64,000 nucleotides of DNA from contig NC_080671.1 in the NCBI RefSeq assembly GCF_030247195.1, forward strand, positions 302,944,504 through 303,008,503. Direction: 5' to 3'. The position numbers and the translations under genes are program-made. The DNA is from Topomyia yanbarensis. Taxonomy: Eukaryota > Arthropoda > Insecta > Diptera > Culicidae. A model generated the notes under the pieces. It was not told where the DNA came from, searched no databases, and saw nothing but the letters and a program-made list of their open reading frames with translations. Below are positions 49,601 to 60,578 of this stretch, piece after piece (positions within the stretch are counted from its first letter, which is position 1; each line of letters starts with the position of its first letter).

Positions 49601-51042
49601 CTGTGATCACGGATTCCTTTGGAAGGGAAGTAAAGCCATTGGTCCCGATCCATGTGAAGATGGGCCGATATCCAGGATCCAGATGGTGAAACCACCTCTC
49701 TGGCATCACTGCGGACATAAGCCGAAGGAAAATGAGACAAAAAAACTTCGTCTAAAAAGCCGAGAATTGAACGATGTGCTATTTTAGTAAATTCTCTTCA
49801 TGTTGTCGTGATGTTCATGAATTAATTCTTGAATTTTTCGCGTTGAATTGTGTGATTAATGCTCATGATTACAGAAACTTAGTCACCATTTTCGTAATTT
49901 TCTATGAACGGTAACGTGATAATTTAGACTTGAGCTTACTGTCGGATTTTTTACACGGAGTTATATTGCCAATATGAACTGAATCGTGAATGTATCCGAT
50001 CAGCAACGTATTTCAGTTTTGTTAACTATTTCACGAACTTGAATTGTGACTATGTATTGTATTTTTGGTGCTCAGCGAAATTGCATTTCATTCCGGACAT
50101 TACACTGAACCTTATCAAAAGAATAAAAAGGTTGCGAGTTTTAGTAGTTCAACATTAACTCTCCGAAATGGCCTAACAGATTAATTACTTATTTCGCTCA
50201 TTATTCCGCTGCAGAGAAACATTTCATGAAAATTACACATTAATGCACATATTTACTCTTCGTAGAAGAAATTTCTAAAATTTCTTGCGTTGAAACCAAA
50301 GCAAATTATGAGACATCAACAAAACAAGTTCCTTTACAACTCTTATTATCCTTTTTGAAAAATTAACATATTTTTTGTAGATTGCTTATTTGGCGAGAAT
50401 AGTCTACCGAATCCTTAAAATTTGAAATAAGTTTTGCTCTAAAACTTATAAAATACTGATTTTTTATATTTTTTGAGTATATTGTTCGATTTTTGGATAC
50501 AAAGACCACAAAAGGCAAAATTTTACTTTACCTTATTTTACGAAGCTTCGCATGGTGTCTATTTTTCATAAAACAAACAAATCTTAGATTTTAACAAGAG
50601 TAACAAATTCTAAGTGAGTTTTAATTTTTCTTTGGACTGGAGTGCTCCAAATTTATTTTTAATAGTTCGCTTATTTTAAAAACATTTTTTTGTAAACTAG
50701 TTGGCAATAATTTCAGATTATTTGCAGCTAAAATTCGCAATATTTTTTTATATTCAATACTTCAAAGCTTTAAAATGGATGAAACTCTTTGTACATTGAT
50801 AAACTACTGAAATAAAACAAGTGTAGCAGTAAAAAATGTTTTCAGATTCTTTTATTTTAGTTGGGCTCGATTTATACGAACTTTGATCACTCGAATTTTA
50901 CAGTATAGATTGAAATACTTTGTACAATACCAATAAACATTTAATATTTAATAATTTAATATCGTTTCAGAATTGGTCTAAACAAACATTTGAATAAAAA
51001 ATATTGACATCAAGAATTTAATGTGGGTGAACATGCAGGTTA
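46699..51042. repeat. 4344-bp tandem duplication, copy 2
   Basis: Second unit, abutting copy 1 with no spacer. After it the sequence leaves the repeat with TCAAAGTCACCCC, part of a MITE remnant. The junction at 46698/46699 shares only about two bases (TT) between the two breakpoints, suggesting end joining or replication slippage rather than recombination between long repeats. An assembly artefact joining two alleles is also possible. Confidence 0.97.
49075..49122 (+). CDS. Candidate cassette exon, copy 2
   Basis: The duplicate of 44732-44779 with the same acceptor and donor. Two bases differ: GTT to GTG in a Val codon (silent), and the last exon base C to T, which changes the residue completed by the next exon. 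The exon stays open in phase 1. If used, the gene would have two nearly identical adjacent cassette exons. Confidence 0.33.
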
Positions 51043-51235
51043 TCAAAGTCACCCCAGAATATGAAAGCGGACTTGAAATTGAAATCACTTTTGGTCAAAT
51101 AGTTATAAGCGTTCATTTTCACGTAAAACCATCCCCTCTTCTTCACTATGCATCAGTACATGGTTTAAAAATACTAAACTTGAAAAAAATGTACTTACTT
51201 CGAAAAGTGAACAATGTCACCCCGGTTTACGGTAC
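51042..51235. mobile_element. One-ended MITE remnant (ACGGGG family)
   Basis: The right end GTCACCCCGGTTTACGGTAC (51215-51234) matches the terminal theme of the MITE at 12985, and CAAAGTCACCCC at 51043 matches its internal subrepeat. The left end is missing; the remnant begins exactly where the tandem duplication stops. Confidence 0.6.
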
Positions 51236-51701
51236 CTATAACTGGTCGCAAGCAGCTGCAAACAATAGTCCAATTCAAGACCAGTGAGCGGAGTGGTATG
51301 AAATCGTACATGATTAGGAGTATGGTCTAAATTTGTGGACTTATTCAAAAGCGCACAAAAAACCCTTTTCGAATCTATGAATAATAGTATGAGTTCCGTG
51401 AAATTGTTTAGGTAAAGGCACAATTCAATTTTTTTCAAAATTTGCGAAAATTGTCTCAGAGGTTCATTGTGTTACTGTGAGAATTTTAAATGATTTTTGC
51501 AAAGCTGTTTTAAAACAACATTGCGCATTTAAGGGTTAAAATAATGAACTATTGCACGAGCACGGCTGATGAATCGTGACTAGCATACTAGCATAGTATA
51601 CTGAGTTCCGTGAAATTATTCGCATGCAAATATTTAGAACATGCGCAAAATCGCTAATTACATTAACTTATCTTGAAAGTGGAAACGTATTTTATGAATT
51701 T

Positions 51702-53441
51702 GACACATTCTTTCGTGACGTTACAACGATTTGACGATTCTTCATTCCATAAATATGTTATAACTTTATCAAATGAACACCTACATCAAAACTTATTACA
51801 GATTCGGAAAGCAGACAAAATTTCACTAAAGTTTTAATAAACATAAACTGAATATACTGGAAGAGGATTGTTTTATGATCGATAATGTAACGTGACGTTA
51901 CAACGCGTCACAAATTAGAACTTTCAACGTATTTATAAAAAAGTCAAAATATCTGCTCTATAAGATTTTTTATCAAGAATAAATCTTCTATGATGTATTT
52001 CTAAGTAGCATACGAATAACTTGGTGTCATTAAATATATTTTTTATTGTTTTGTTTCTTATAAAGCATCTTTTAACTTTCGTGACGTTACAACGCTCCTT
52101 TCTCAGAAAAGCGATATCTCATTGCGTTGTAACGTCACGAAAATCTTCAACTTTTCTAAAACTCTGTAATTTACGCTGGTGCTATTATTTTGGTTAAAAT
52201 TTTAAATATTTATCACATTTGGCCATGATTTAAAGATAATTAACTCGAATAACGATATGGGGTTGTTGAAAAATCACGATACAGTTTATTGTTTTATTGT
52301 TGCAGAAATAATTGATCAAACCAAGAAAATTTTTATTTCATATCTTGTTGTGGATAGATTTGAGCCATTTGACAATTTATTTATTTGACACGGCTCAATA
52401 TGATAGTTTAACGGAGCCAAAATAGCAGCTTTTATCACATATTTCACAAACAAAAATAAATTGGCAGTACTGCTTTCTTTAATTTGGTAAGGAATCAGGT
52501 TCCCGATCCGAGTTTATAGCATGATATTTGTATTGTTGGGCTTACACAAGTGGATTTAAATGACAATTTAAGCGCCAGACAAACGACAATGCTAAGTACT
52601 CTGAAATATTGTATATATTATAGTTACAAAGATTCAGAGAAAAAGAACACGTCACATCGCCGTGATACTACTAAAGAATATGTTACATTCAATCGTCAAT
52701 TCGACGGAATTTTAAATGTCTGCAAACACCAATAAACACTCCCTCATCTATCTTTTTTGTACTCATTTGAGATGAGCCAAAGCCTTTTTATCCGACTCTA
52801 AGCAATTGAGACGGTTTAGTGCGGTCACCCAGATAGGTCTCTGTAGGCCCAATTATGTTTTTGCAACCTCCCGTAAATTCGTATTGGATTTAATACGTCA
52901 GGTATTTCGATTATGTAGCTGCTTTGACGATGTATTTTGGCTTGTAACGGAAGAATTGGTTAGTTACTAACTGACGGCACGTGCGACTACAACAGAGGTT
53001 GAAGACAACCTTATAACGGGCGTCTCGTCGATGATGGCGAAGTGTGGAATGGTTGATTACTGTGAGGAAAGATATATTCAGGGAACGCATTATTATTCAT
53101 GACTAAATACTAACTCGAGAACAAAGTTCAAAAATTACACCGCACGTTCTGGACTACGTTGCTGTTAGCGTAATTGCATCGGAACGCGCCATATGATCGG
53201 CGCCGAGGAGAGTACAGTGTAGGTGGACTTTTAAATGAAATATAATGTGACGTTGCTCAATCGTTTATTAAAAATACCTTCTCTAGTGCATTCAAGTGTT
53301 GTAGATCAAATCTTACATAAAATTTCGTTTATTTTCTGAATCTATAATTAGGTTTGATGAAGGAGTTCATTTGAAAAAGTTATAAGAGATTTATAGAATG
53401 AAGGTTGGTCAGATCGTTGTAACGTCAAGAAAGAATGTGTC
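51702..53441. mobile_element. 1.74-kb TIR element rich in CGTGACGTTACAACG
   Basis: The left end GACACATTCTTTCGTGACGT (51702) continues as TACAACGAT. It is inverted at 53412-53441 with one mismatch, giving about 30-bp TIRs. The core CGTGACGTTACAACG also occurs at 51891 and 52080 and, inverted, at 52125. No transposase is recognised. An island near 53130-53220 is GC-richer and unexplained. Confidence 0.75.
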
Positions 53442-53573
53442 CATGGTGTATAACCCCTTAAGCACTTAAGGATATACATTCTGAAGTTATGAATATCCCG
53501 CTAGTATAATTTCCTGTTTACGACACAACTTGAAAGCGTTTCAATAAACCATACGAAGTAAAATTTGACACTA

Positions 53574-53896
53574 TAGGGTGATGAGCCTATTTGCGCTATG
53601 TTTCTATTATCACCCTACCCGTTTGAAGCCGTAGGTTAGAGCAGTGTCTGTCATCTTTGTTCAACGCATTGAGTCAAATGGTAGCGCAGCAATAGGGGCA
53701 CTCGATTCGGGTTTTCATTGTGCTCAATCACGGGAATTTTACTGTTTTCAACGCTTTTGTGTTATTATATTGGTTCTTAACAACGAAGCAAAGCGGTTGA
53801 TGTCAATTTTTACGCATTCCATTGAATGTAAGGCAAGAAATTACCGAATTAGTGTGGCACCTTGCTTAGTATGGTGAAAATAGGCTCATCACCCTA
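53574..53896 (+). mobile_element. MITE, TAGGGTRA family, copy 2
   Basis: The ends TAGGGTGATGAGCCTATTT and AAATAGGCTCATCACCCTA are near-perfect inverted repeats of 323 bp total. A 77-codon frame spans most of it (SNGSAAIGALDSGFHCAQ) and has a counterpart in the copy at 59000, but both simply reflect the shared MITE sequence. Confidence 0.92.
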
Positions 53897-53935
53897 TCTG
53901 ATAAATCATTCAAGCGGTTGATAAAAGTTGAATTA

Positions 53936-54117
53936 CGTGACGTTACAACGCAAAGTGTATTCTGTTGTAACTTTAGTTCTGCACATCCAATAAAACAAAT
54001 TGTAGGCTTTTTAGAAAAGTATTTTTGAATACAAAGAGAATCCGGAATATAAATTTGAACAAAATTTTAGTTTTTTAATAAAATTAAAACATAGGCATTT
54101 TTCGTGACGTTACAACG
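53936..54117 (+). repeat. Two further CGTGACGTTACAACG motifs
   Basis: Exact copies at 53936-53950 and 54103-54117, each followed by CAA/CAG, lie outside the TIRs of the element at 51702. They may mark a second, truncated copy interrupted by the MITE at 53574. Confidence 0.7.
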
Positions 54118-55099
54118 CAGAAACAATCAAAACTTCTACTAGTTCAAAAAGTATTAGTGGTCAAATCAAGGAAAAAATCTTTCTAGTTTTATTGTTTTAC
54201 ACTCAATAACGAAAAAATTCCTTTAAACAGATAAAAATTTCAATAATAGTTTCATGAAATAGAGCTTTTCTTAGAAGTCAATAATTCAGGAACCATTTTT
54301 CGTGAAATTCAACTTCATTCTCTATATATTTTTCAACTATTTGTCGAAATGCCAATAGTTGGATTACATAACTTTTCAATGGTTTAAACACTACCGAATC
54401 GAGGAAAAAATATTGTGATACCAAAATAAGACAAAACAAAAACGTCCTTCTGGTGGACAAGCCCGCGGAATGTGTCATTTGTGAACTATTCCACGCGCAC
54501 AAATGGTAAATCTTACTTAGTTTTCTCGGAATCACAATCAGTACGCGAGGCAAAAATGGATCCATGAATAAATTGAATTTTTTTTTTCGAAATAGTTTTC
54601 GGAAAAGCGTCAATACATTTTGTGCACTAATTCACAACCACCGAATCATAATCATAATGTGATAAATCATGAACCCGTTATCGTCGCATAGTTTGACCAT
54701 AAACAATGTTCTTAGTTTCGTGGATAAAATTACGAGTCAATATATGGTTTATGAATAAAGTTGTGAACTAGTCCACGGACAGAAAAACGATATGGAAATG
54801 ACATAGCGTGATTGATGTTCATGAACAAAAGAAACATATATACACATAAAAGCGTTATGCAGGCTGAGTTTTTTTTGTTTTCGTGCCATTTCCTCTGATT
54901 TTTTGATAATAGTTGTCATCGATGTCTTCAATTTTCACACTTGCATGCCCACTCACACACTATGTTATTATAAGTATTTCAAAATTTACTTAAGTAAGCG
55001 CAATGACTATACAATGAACATTTCCCATATCCCCACCTCCTCCCCATGGACAAACAAGGACTTTCTCGTGACCCCTGTTCTCCTCTAAATTGTCCATAG

Positions 55100-55267
55100 A
55101 TGACCCTAAAAGTGAACATTTTGGGAAATCTCGAGTCCGCGAAATATCGGTGCGGGAAACATGCTTCAGCGGCGCGCCGCCGGTTTACCGTTTGGCATCG
55201 ACACAATTTCCAGCGGTGACGGCGTGGCGCGATGGCGCACAGGTCTACTCGTTAAAATTACAAGAAG
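55100..55267 (+). CDS. Internal exon of PDZ-domain gene (GC-rich, 168 bp)
   Basis: The exon lies between acceptor TTCTCCTCTAAATTGTCCATAG and donor GTATCA at 55268. It enters and leaves in phase 1, fitting the donor at 26057 and the acceptor at 58516. It encodes DPKSEHFGKSRVREISVRE, then SGAPPVYRLASTQFPAVTA, then WRDGAQVYSLKLQE. High GC in AT-rich surroundings, no stops and matching phase support it. Other frames are also partly open, so the frame choice rests on phase. No domain is recognised. Confidence 0.6.
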
Positions 55268-55374
55268 GTATCATATAGTAAAGCGTAGTTTTTTTCTAGT
55301 CCGAAAAAACAAACGTAAGGTTCAACTCTCTACAATAATGAAAACTTTGCGTTATCTTTATATTTTTGTGAACT

Positions 55375-55670
55375 ATGCCTATCGTCCATTATGCCTAACG
55401 TAAATTTTACCAATCGTTTATTATGCCTAAGCTGACCAACTCTGTCGAAAAAATCCGTACACCATGCAGACTATCTGCCTGACAGTGGTGAACGATCGCG
55501 CTTCGTAGCAGAATGGTGTACGGATTTGATCAGAATTGGTCAGCTGTGTACGGATTTCGTCAGAGTTGGTCAGCTTAATCATGCCTAACGTATATTATGC
55601 CAATCGTCAATTACGTCTAACATGCATTATGTCTAACGTACTTATGCCTAACCTATTTATGTCAAGCTTT
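55375..55670. repeat. TTATGCCTAACGT minisatellite with nested hairpin
   Basis: Degenerate units alternate ATTATGCCTAACGT and TTATGCCAATCGT on either side of an inserted segment. The same words, inverted, occur at about 43890-43980 and 48235-48325 (ACGTTAGG, GACGATTGGCATAA, GCTAGGCATAA). Confidence 0.8.
55430..55555. mobile_element. Small hairpin element inside the minisatellite
   Basis: GCTGACCAACTCTGTCGAAA followed by AAATCCGTACACCAT is inverted as ATGGTGTACGGATTTGATCA followed by GAATTGGTCAGC about 50 bp later. A further direct copy (TGTACGGATTTCGTCAGAGT) follows. The minisatellite resumes on both sides, so this is an insertion of about 125 bp plus a partial duplication. Confidence 0.75.
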
Positions 55671-57079
55671 CCGGTACGCTTTTCTCAGTTTTTCCTCTTC
55701 CTCGTGATTTCCGTTTCGTTCTTCGCCTCTTCTTTGGTATTCTGGAATTCGCTCATTCACCGTATATGGAGCCTTTGATCACGAATGGTTAACCACGTTA
55801 GCACATGTGCATATGGCCTGGTCAATCAGGTACTTTAAAGCGAATTTCGACAGCTTCTTCCGTTCGAAACGGTCATCCTCAACTGCTTAAAATCCGCTTT
55901 GGTGTAAGTCTCACCATCAATAGGCAAAATTTGGTTAATTGCGGTCAAGTATGAAAAAAGGTACGCAAGTGTGTAATAGTCGCTATAATTATCACCTTTC
56001 AATAGAATGATCCACTAGTGATATTTTTTCGCTTGATTTTTTTTTTCGATTTGCGACGTTGCGTTGGAATAGCTTAATTACTATTAGACCACTCAACCGT
56101 TACTTACACTGTATCTGCCATATTTGAACGTTGATGAGCTTGAATTGATGCGTCATTATTTTCAAAGAGCAAATGAAGGTCATCAACAGTACGTTCCCCT
56201 GTGCCCATATAAAGTGGAAAATTTGCGCATTTTCCCTTCTTCACAGGCACACGAGAACACAATATGCGAAGTGATCTTGACATGAAGTTGGTATGAAATT
56301 CTGCTAATAATATGTAGACAACAAAATTTCGAAAATGATTTCGCAACGATTTAAGCGTAAATGTACAGTTCTAGGTCAGTTTCATATCTTAATGAGTATT
56401 CATGCGTTTGGAAACTTTCCCAATACTTTAATCAAAACATATTTGTAAAACTCCAAACAATAAATATTCATTTGTCAATACAAATCTCCAAGAGTATTAA
56501 ACAGATATTTGTGAATAAATTTACTTTCTTTTGTATAGCGAAATTACAAGAACTGTTGAACTCTTTGAAAACTGCGATGCCACGCTAGAATAGAAAAAGG
56601 AAGAATTTGTACGTTATAACGTGCAATCCTGGAACCAGGCAATCAGAAGATTTCAATGCATCAGCAAATTCACAAGAAAGGAACCGTTTCTAACAGCAAG
56701 CGAGCTTCGCGTTTAGCTAGTAGGTGTTTGGTGATAGTAAATATGACTGCTTCTCACCCTTGTATTCCTGCACGCAAAAAATTTAGCATATTTTAACTAA
56801 AAATATGTGTTATTGATCTCAATCATTTATTGTTTATTGCTTCAACCAACGAACTTATTGGTTTGAAAATATTTTCCCATTAAATCAACAATGAACCTTA
56901 ACTTTCAAAAAAATATTTCAATTTCAATAAATAAATTGATTGTCTCCCGACCAATAATTTTATATATTGCATTTAATCCAGATTTCTATTGAAACTGCAA
57001 AACTGCCTACCTCTGCGTGTACGTTCATTTCCAGGTATGAAGTAAACCCGTTGGTTCTAGTTCCGTGGTCTATGGTCTA

Positions 57080-57319
57080 CAGACGCGGATCCAGAAAAAA
57101 AATTGGGGAGGGGTCCGAAATTTCGACTTAAAAACGAAGATTGTACAATTCGTAATACGTAATAATGTTATGTGATGAATCTCAGTTTTTTGGTCAAATT
57201 TGGTTTGGAATTATTTCGGGTTTGAAACTAGTATAAAATTGAAACTCATTTAAAATTTCTCAACAAGTAAAATAAATTCGGAGGGGGTCCGGACCCCCAG
57301 GACCCTGGATCCGCCACTG
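57080..57319. mobile_element. hAT-type MITE, 240 bp
   Basis: The ends CAGACGCGGATCCAG and CTGGATCCGCCACTG are inverted repeats with few mismatches, and the element is flanked by a perfect 8-bp duplication ATGGTCTA (57072-57079 and 57320-57327). An 8-bp duplication and CAG...CTG ends are the hAT superfamily signature. The subterminal GGGGTCCGGACCCCC is typical of such insect MITEs. No transposase. Confidence 0.93.
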
Positions 57320-57327
57320 ATGGTCTA

Positions 57328-58515
57328 GATGTGAAGCCACATCTCTTGTGTTGGTAATTGGTCGATAGATACCGGTGGAATATGAAGACTAAAAACACTG
57401 TTATTTTTCTTCGGGTAAAACCTGCCTAAGGCTAATGTGATATCGAGCGGTTAAAGCAATAATCTATCCATTGGGTTCCTGCACCTATGTTTTTTTTTTC
57501 TTTTAACTTGGATATCAAAAATTGTTTATTTCTCTATTTTTGTCTAACTGCGAATATTCAATTTAAATTCAATATAGACAAGAGGAATAATTTTCGAAGA
57601 GAATCATACAATGTATTTCTATACATCGATAGCGTTTCATTATATATCTTTGCAATACTGAAACTACAGCAGCAAGCAAGATTGTTAACTGTTGTCAATC
57701 GTTGTATCATGTTTGTATCTATCTATACGATCCACCTTCATTAGAATTGATAACACTCGCTCAAGCTTGCTTGTATTATCGTCTGATGTACTTACATCAA
57801 AGAATTTGCTTAGGACCATCTATTAACAATCTCTATATTTGTATCAAAAGTGGAACTAGTGATTTGTTGATGATCTGAAAATATTTAATTTTTTAATACC
57901 AGAACTCTGCCATGATTCCACATTATAGGGTCAACTGATTCGACGACCTTAAATGAATTTGTTTGAAGCTTATTCTACTACCATAATAGATAAAGAAGAA
58001 TGAAATGATTAAATTCCAACTATTTCTAAAAACGATTTGACCATTGTCTACGGGGATAGAAACGATCACCCTTACTGTTGACAGCCAAGTTACAGGTGTA
58101 AGTCGCTATAAACTGATTTGACAACTTTATGAGATAGGAGATACCGTTCATGCAAGACATATTTCTTTTCCGGTCTACTAGTTTTTCTCCATATACGTCT
58201 ATCCGGTATCAATGTAGCAAAAGCCAGCAACAGTCACTGTAAGTAAACGGTAATCTGGTAGTTTTTTCTCGTGTGAACTGAACTTGAATGGAGACGATGT
58301 GAAATTCGATTCATTCAATAATATTTACTCCGATTTATTACAACGAGCAAAAATTTTAGCAAGTTTTCCAGTCTTCCATACCGTGGATAGCTCACACTCA
58401 ACTACGTATGTGTCGCATATAACTAATCTGGTTCGTCGTGAAAGTTAATTTCCTCTTTTGGCCTTTTGTCTCAGTTTAACCTCTTTTCTTTTTCTCTTGC
58501 GTATTTTATTCACAG
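57328..58515. other. Intronic DNA before the next exon
   Basis: AT-rich with no repeat ends. The last 70 bases are a long pyrimidine tract (CCTCTTTTCTTTTTCTCTTG) leading to the acceptor at 58515. Confidence 0.5.
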
Positions 58516-58646
58516 CTGGCGAGCTGGGAAATGCCGTTCAAGATGCATTCGTCATCGCAGTTGAACAGCAAGCAAGAGAAAGACTGCAACGCCTGTCGGC
58601 TCTCAAACGGATCACTCCGGTGGACATGTCTCAACTGTCTATAAAG
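58516..58646 (+). CDS. Exon of PDZ-domain gene (helical region)
   Basis: An excellent polypyrimidine tract and acceptor (TTTTATTCACAG) precede it and the donor GTAAGT at 58647 follows; phase 1 in, phase 0 out. It encodes GELGNAVQDAFVIAVEQQ, then ARERLQRLSALKRITPVD, then MSQLSIK, which is predicted helical and charged. Joined to the exon at 55267 or 26056 the first codon becomes GCT (Ala). A second frame is also open but does not fit the phase. I do not recognise the protein; membership of the PDZ gene is inferred from strand, phase and order. The gene continues beyond the window. Confidence 0.78.
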
Positions 58647-58999
58647 GTAAGTAATACGACATGGAACTACAGTGGAATGGTGTGTCTTTCTTTCGTTTTT
58701 TACTTGATTCACTGAACATATCTTTCTTACATTGTTGTAATAGGCAAATCGCAAAACATTTCCAATTACTCTAACGTTTGATATAAGTATTTGACTCTTA
58801 CCTATGATATTCATCTATCGTACACTACATCGAACCATCATTAGCAATTCAAGGTACTTCGGACTGTTTACCCATTTCCAGTTTGGAAAATGACAGTACA
58901 TCCTCAATAACCAAATCTATGCATTTCATTCACACGGTTCTACCATTTGCTGGTATGTATCACTACAAACCTGAGATAGAAGAATTTTTTGAGTTTATA

Positions 59000-59323
59000 T
59001 AGGGTGATGAGCCTATTTTCACCATACTAAGCAAGGTGCCTCACTAATTCGGTAATTTCTTGCCTTAGAAACAATGGAATGCGTAAAAATTGACATGAAC
59101 CGCTTTGCTTCGTTGTTAAGAACCAATACAAAAACACAAATGCGTTGAAAACAGTAAAATTCTCGTGTTTGAGCACAATGAAAACTCGAATCGAGTGCCC
59201 CTATTGTTGCGCTACCATTTGACTCAATGCGTTGAACAAAGATGGCAGACACTGCTCTAACCAACGGCTTCAAATGGGTAGGGTGATAATAGAAACATGG
59301 TGCAAATAGGCTCATCACCCTAC
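59000..59323 (-). mobile_element. MITE, TAGGGTRA family, copy 3
   Basis: The same 324-bp element as 53574-53896 but in opposite orientation, with identical ends TAGGGTGATGAGCCTATTTT and CACCCTA. Close sequence identity suggests recent spread of the family. Confidence 0.92.
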
Positions 59324-60079
59324 TTGTAACTTCATTGCTTACATGACATTGATTTCAAAACATTGATTTCCAACGGTGAACGTTGCTAGCCTAAAACATC
59401 CCCGTGGATTTGGATGCAATTCATTGCGTCATCTCAATCATTTGAAAATAAGTTAATGCATGAGTTTCGGCGCTTTCTAGTATATTTTATTTTTTAAATT
59501 GAATAGGATTCCAAGCTCCTAGGTATAATGATAGGTACGAGTAATTGATCGAAAATTTATGAATAGTTTTTTCCTTTGCCGAAATGAATACCGAAATAAT
59601 TCAATTTAAACCAAAACTAATCGAATATACTCTAATAAGAATAAGCAGAGCCATGGTACTTTAATATCATTGGGTAGTTTTGGCTTCCTGTTCTAACCGA
59701 TTTTGTATTTTTTTTCGTTTTCTTAAGCATGAATCTTTTGGGTCAAATAAAAATAAAAAAGTGCAGAATCATGGGTGCCTTAATGTGAAGCCGCCATCAA
59801 CAAAAATGATAAAGCATCATATCACAGAGACGATTAATATTTCAATCCAAGGTTTTCAAAAAAGACAGTTTGTGATGACAAGTTGTAAGGTGACATGACA
59901 TTTGAAGGCTAGAAATGAAAGATATTGCGTTGTGTTTCTCACTTGCATTTGCATAATGTAAGCCATAATTACAAGTAAACTGACTGCATCAAAGTGCAGT
60001 TATTTGACCTCCATAGTTGCATGACGTTGCTTTAGGATGAAGAGTGCTTTGGTCAAGAACACATAGAAGAATCAGGCCT

Positions 60080-60578
60080 TTTTGAATCAACAAAACGTTT
60101 AGTTGAATCTAAAAAGTAACGAATGACTGTTTCAAACTGAAATGGGCGTTTCCCGAAAGCATGCATTTGGTTTAATTCAACAAAAACTTCATTTTGCATT
60201 TTAAATAGAAACATTGTTGTATCAAAATAAAATTTGTTGAATCTAATTGAACCCTTTTTTAAAACCCACAGTTTGTTTGTTTATTTTCAACTAAATTTGA
60301 GTTGTTCTCTCCTTTGGTTAATACAAAAGATTTGTTTTTGTTTCTTCGAACTTGTTTGTTAGGTTAAACTTATCATGATTTTGTTGTTTCAAACGAAATA
60401 TTTGTTGTTTCAAACGAAATATTTGTTGAAACTATTGAAAAGCCAACAAATGAATTTGTTCGTAATTTCAAGCAACAGCATTGATTGAATCAAACCTGAA
60501 TCTTGTTTGTCACTATATCAAACGGGAAAATTGTTATTTGAAACCAAAATTTGTTTATCTTTACTATTTTTTTTGCGT
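60080..60578. repeat. TTTGTTGTTTCAA-rich MITE-like segment
   Basis: Words such as TTTGTTGAATC, TTTCAAACGAAA and CAACAAA recur throughout. A 21-bp unit TTGTTGTTTCAAACGAAATA(T) is tandemly doubled at 60381-60422. The right edge TTTTTTTTGCGTG resembles, inverted, CACGCAAAAAAT at about 56770 and ACGCAAAAAATAC in the duplicated block, suggesting a MITE family. Confidence 0.45.

Larger units (their letters stand above)
26057..55099 (+). other. Intron of about 29 kb in the PDZ gene
   Basis: If exons 3 and 55100-55267 belong together, all features between them are intronic. The content is mostly MITEs, fold-backs, minisatellites, a 4.3-kb tandem duplication and AT-rich filler. Stretches at 27346-28314, 30104-32999, 37754-38813, 39348-40500 and 54118-55099 hold nothing I can identify. 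Confidence 0.5.

Noticed and set aside
53644..53877. A conserved small protein shared by 53644-53877 and 59019-59318
   Set aside because: The frames cover MITE copies that are near-identical at DNA level; there is no evidence of coding selection.
58506..58814. Minus-strand 102-codon frame
   Set aside because: It overlaps the strongly spliced + strand exon and runs into intron; it is a shadow.
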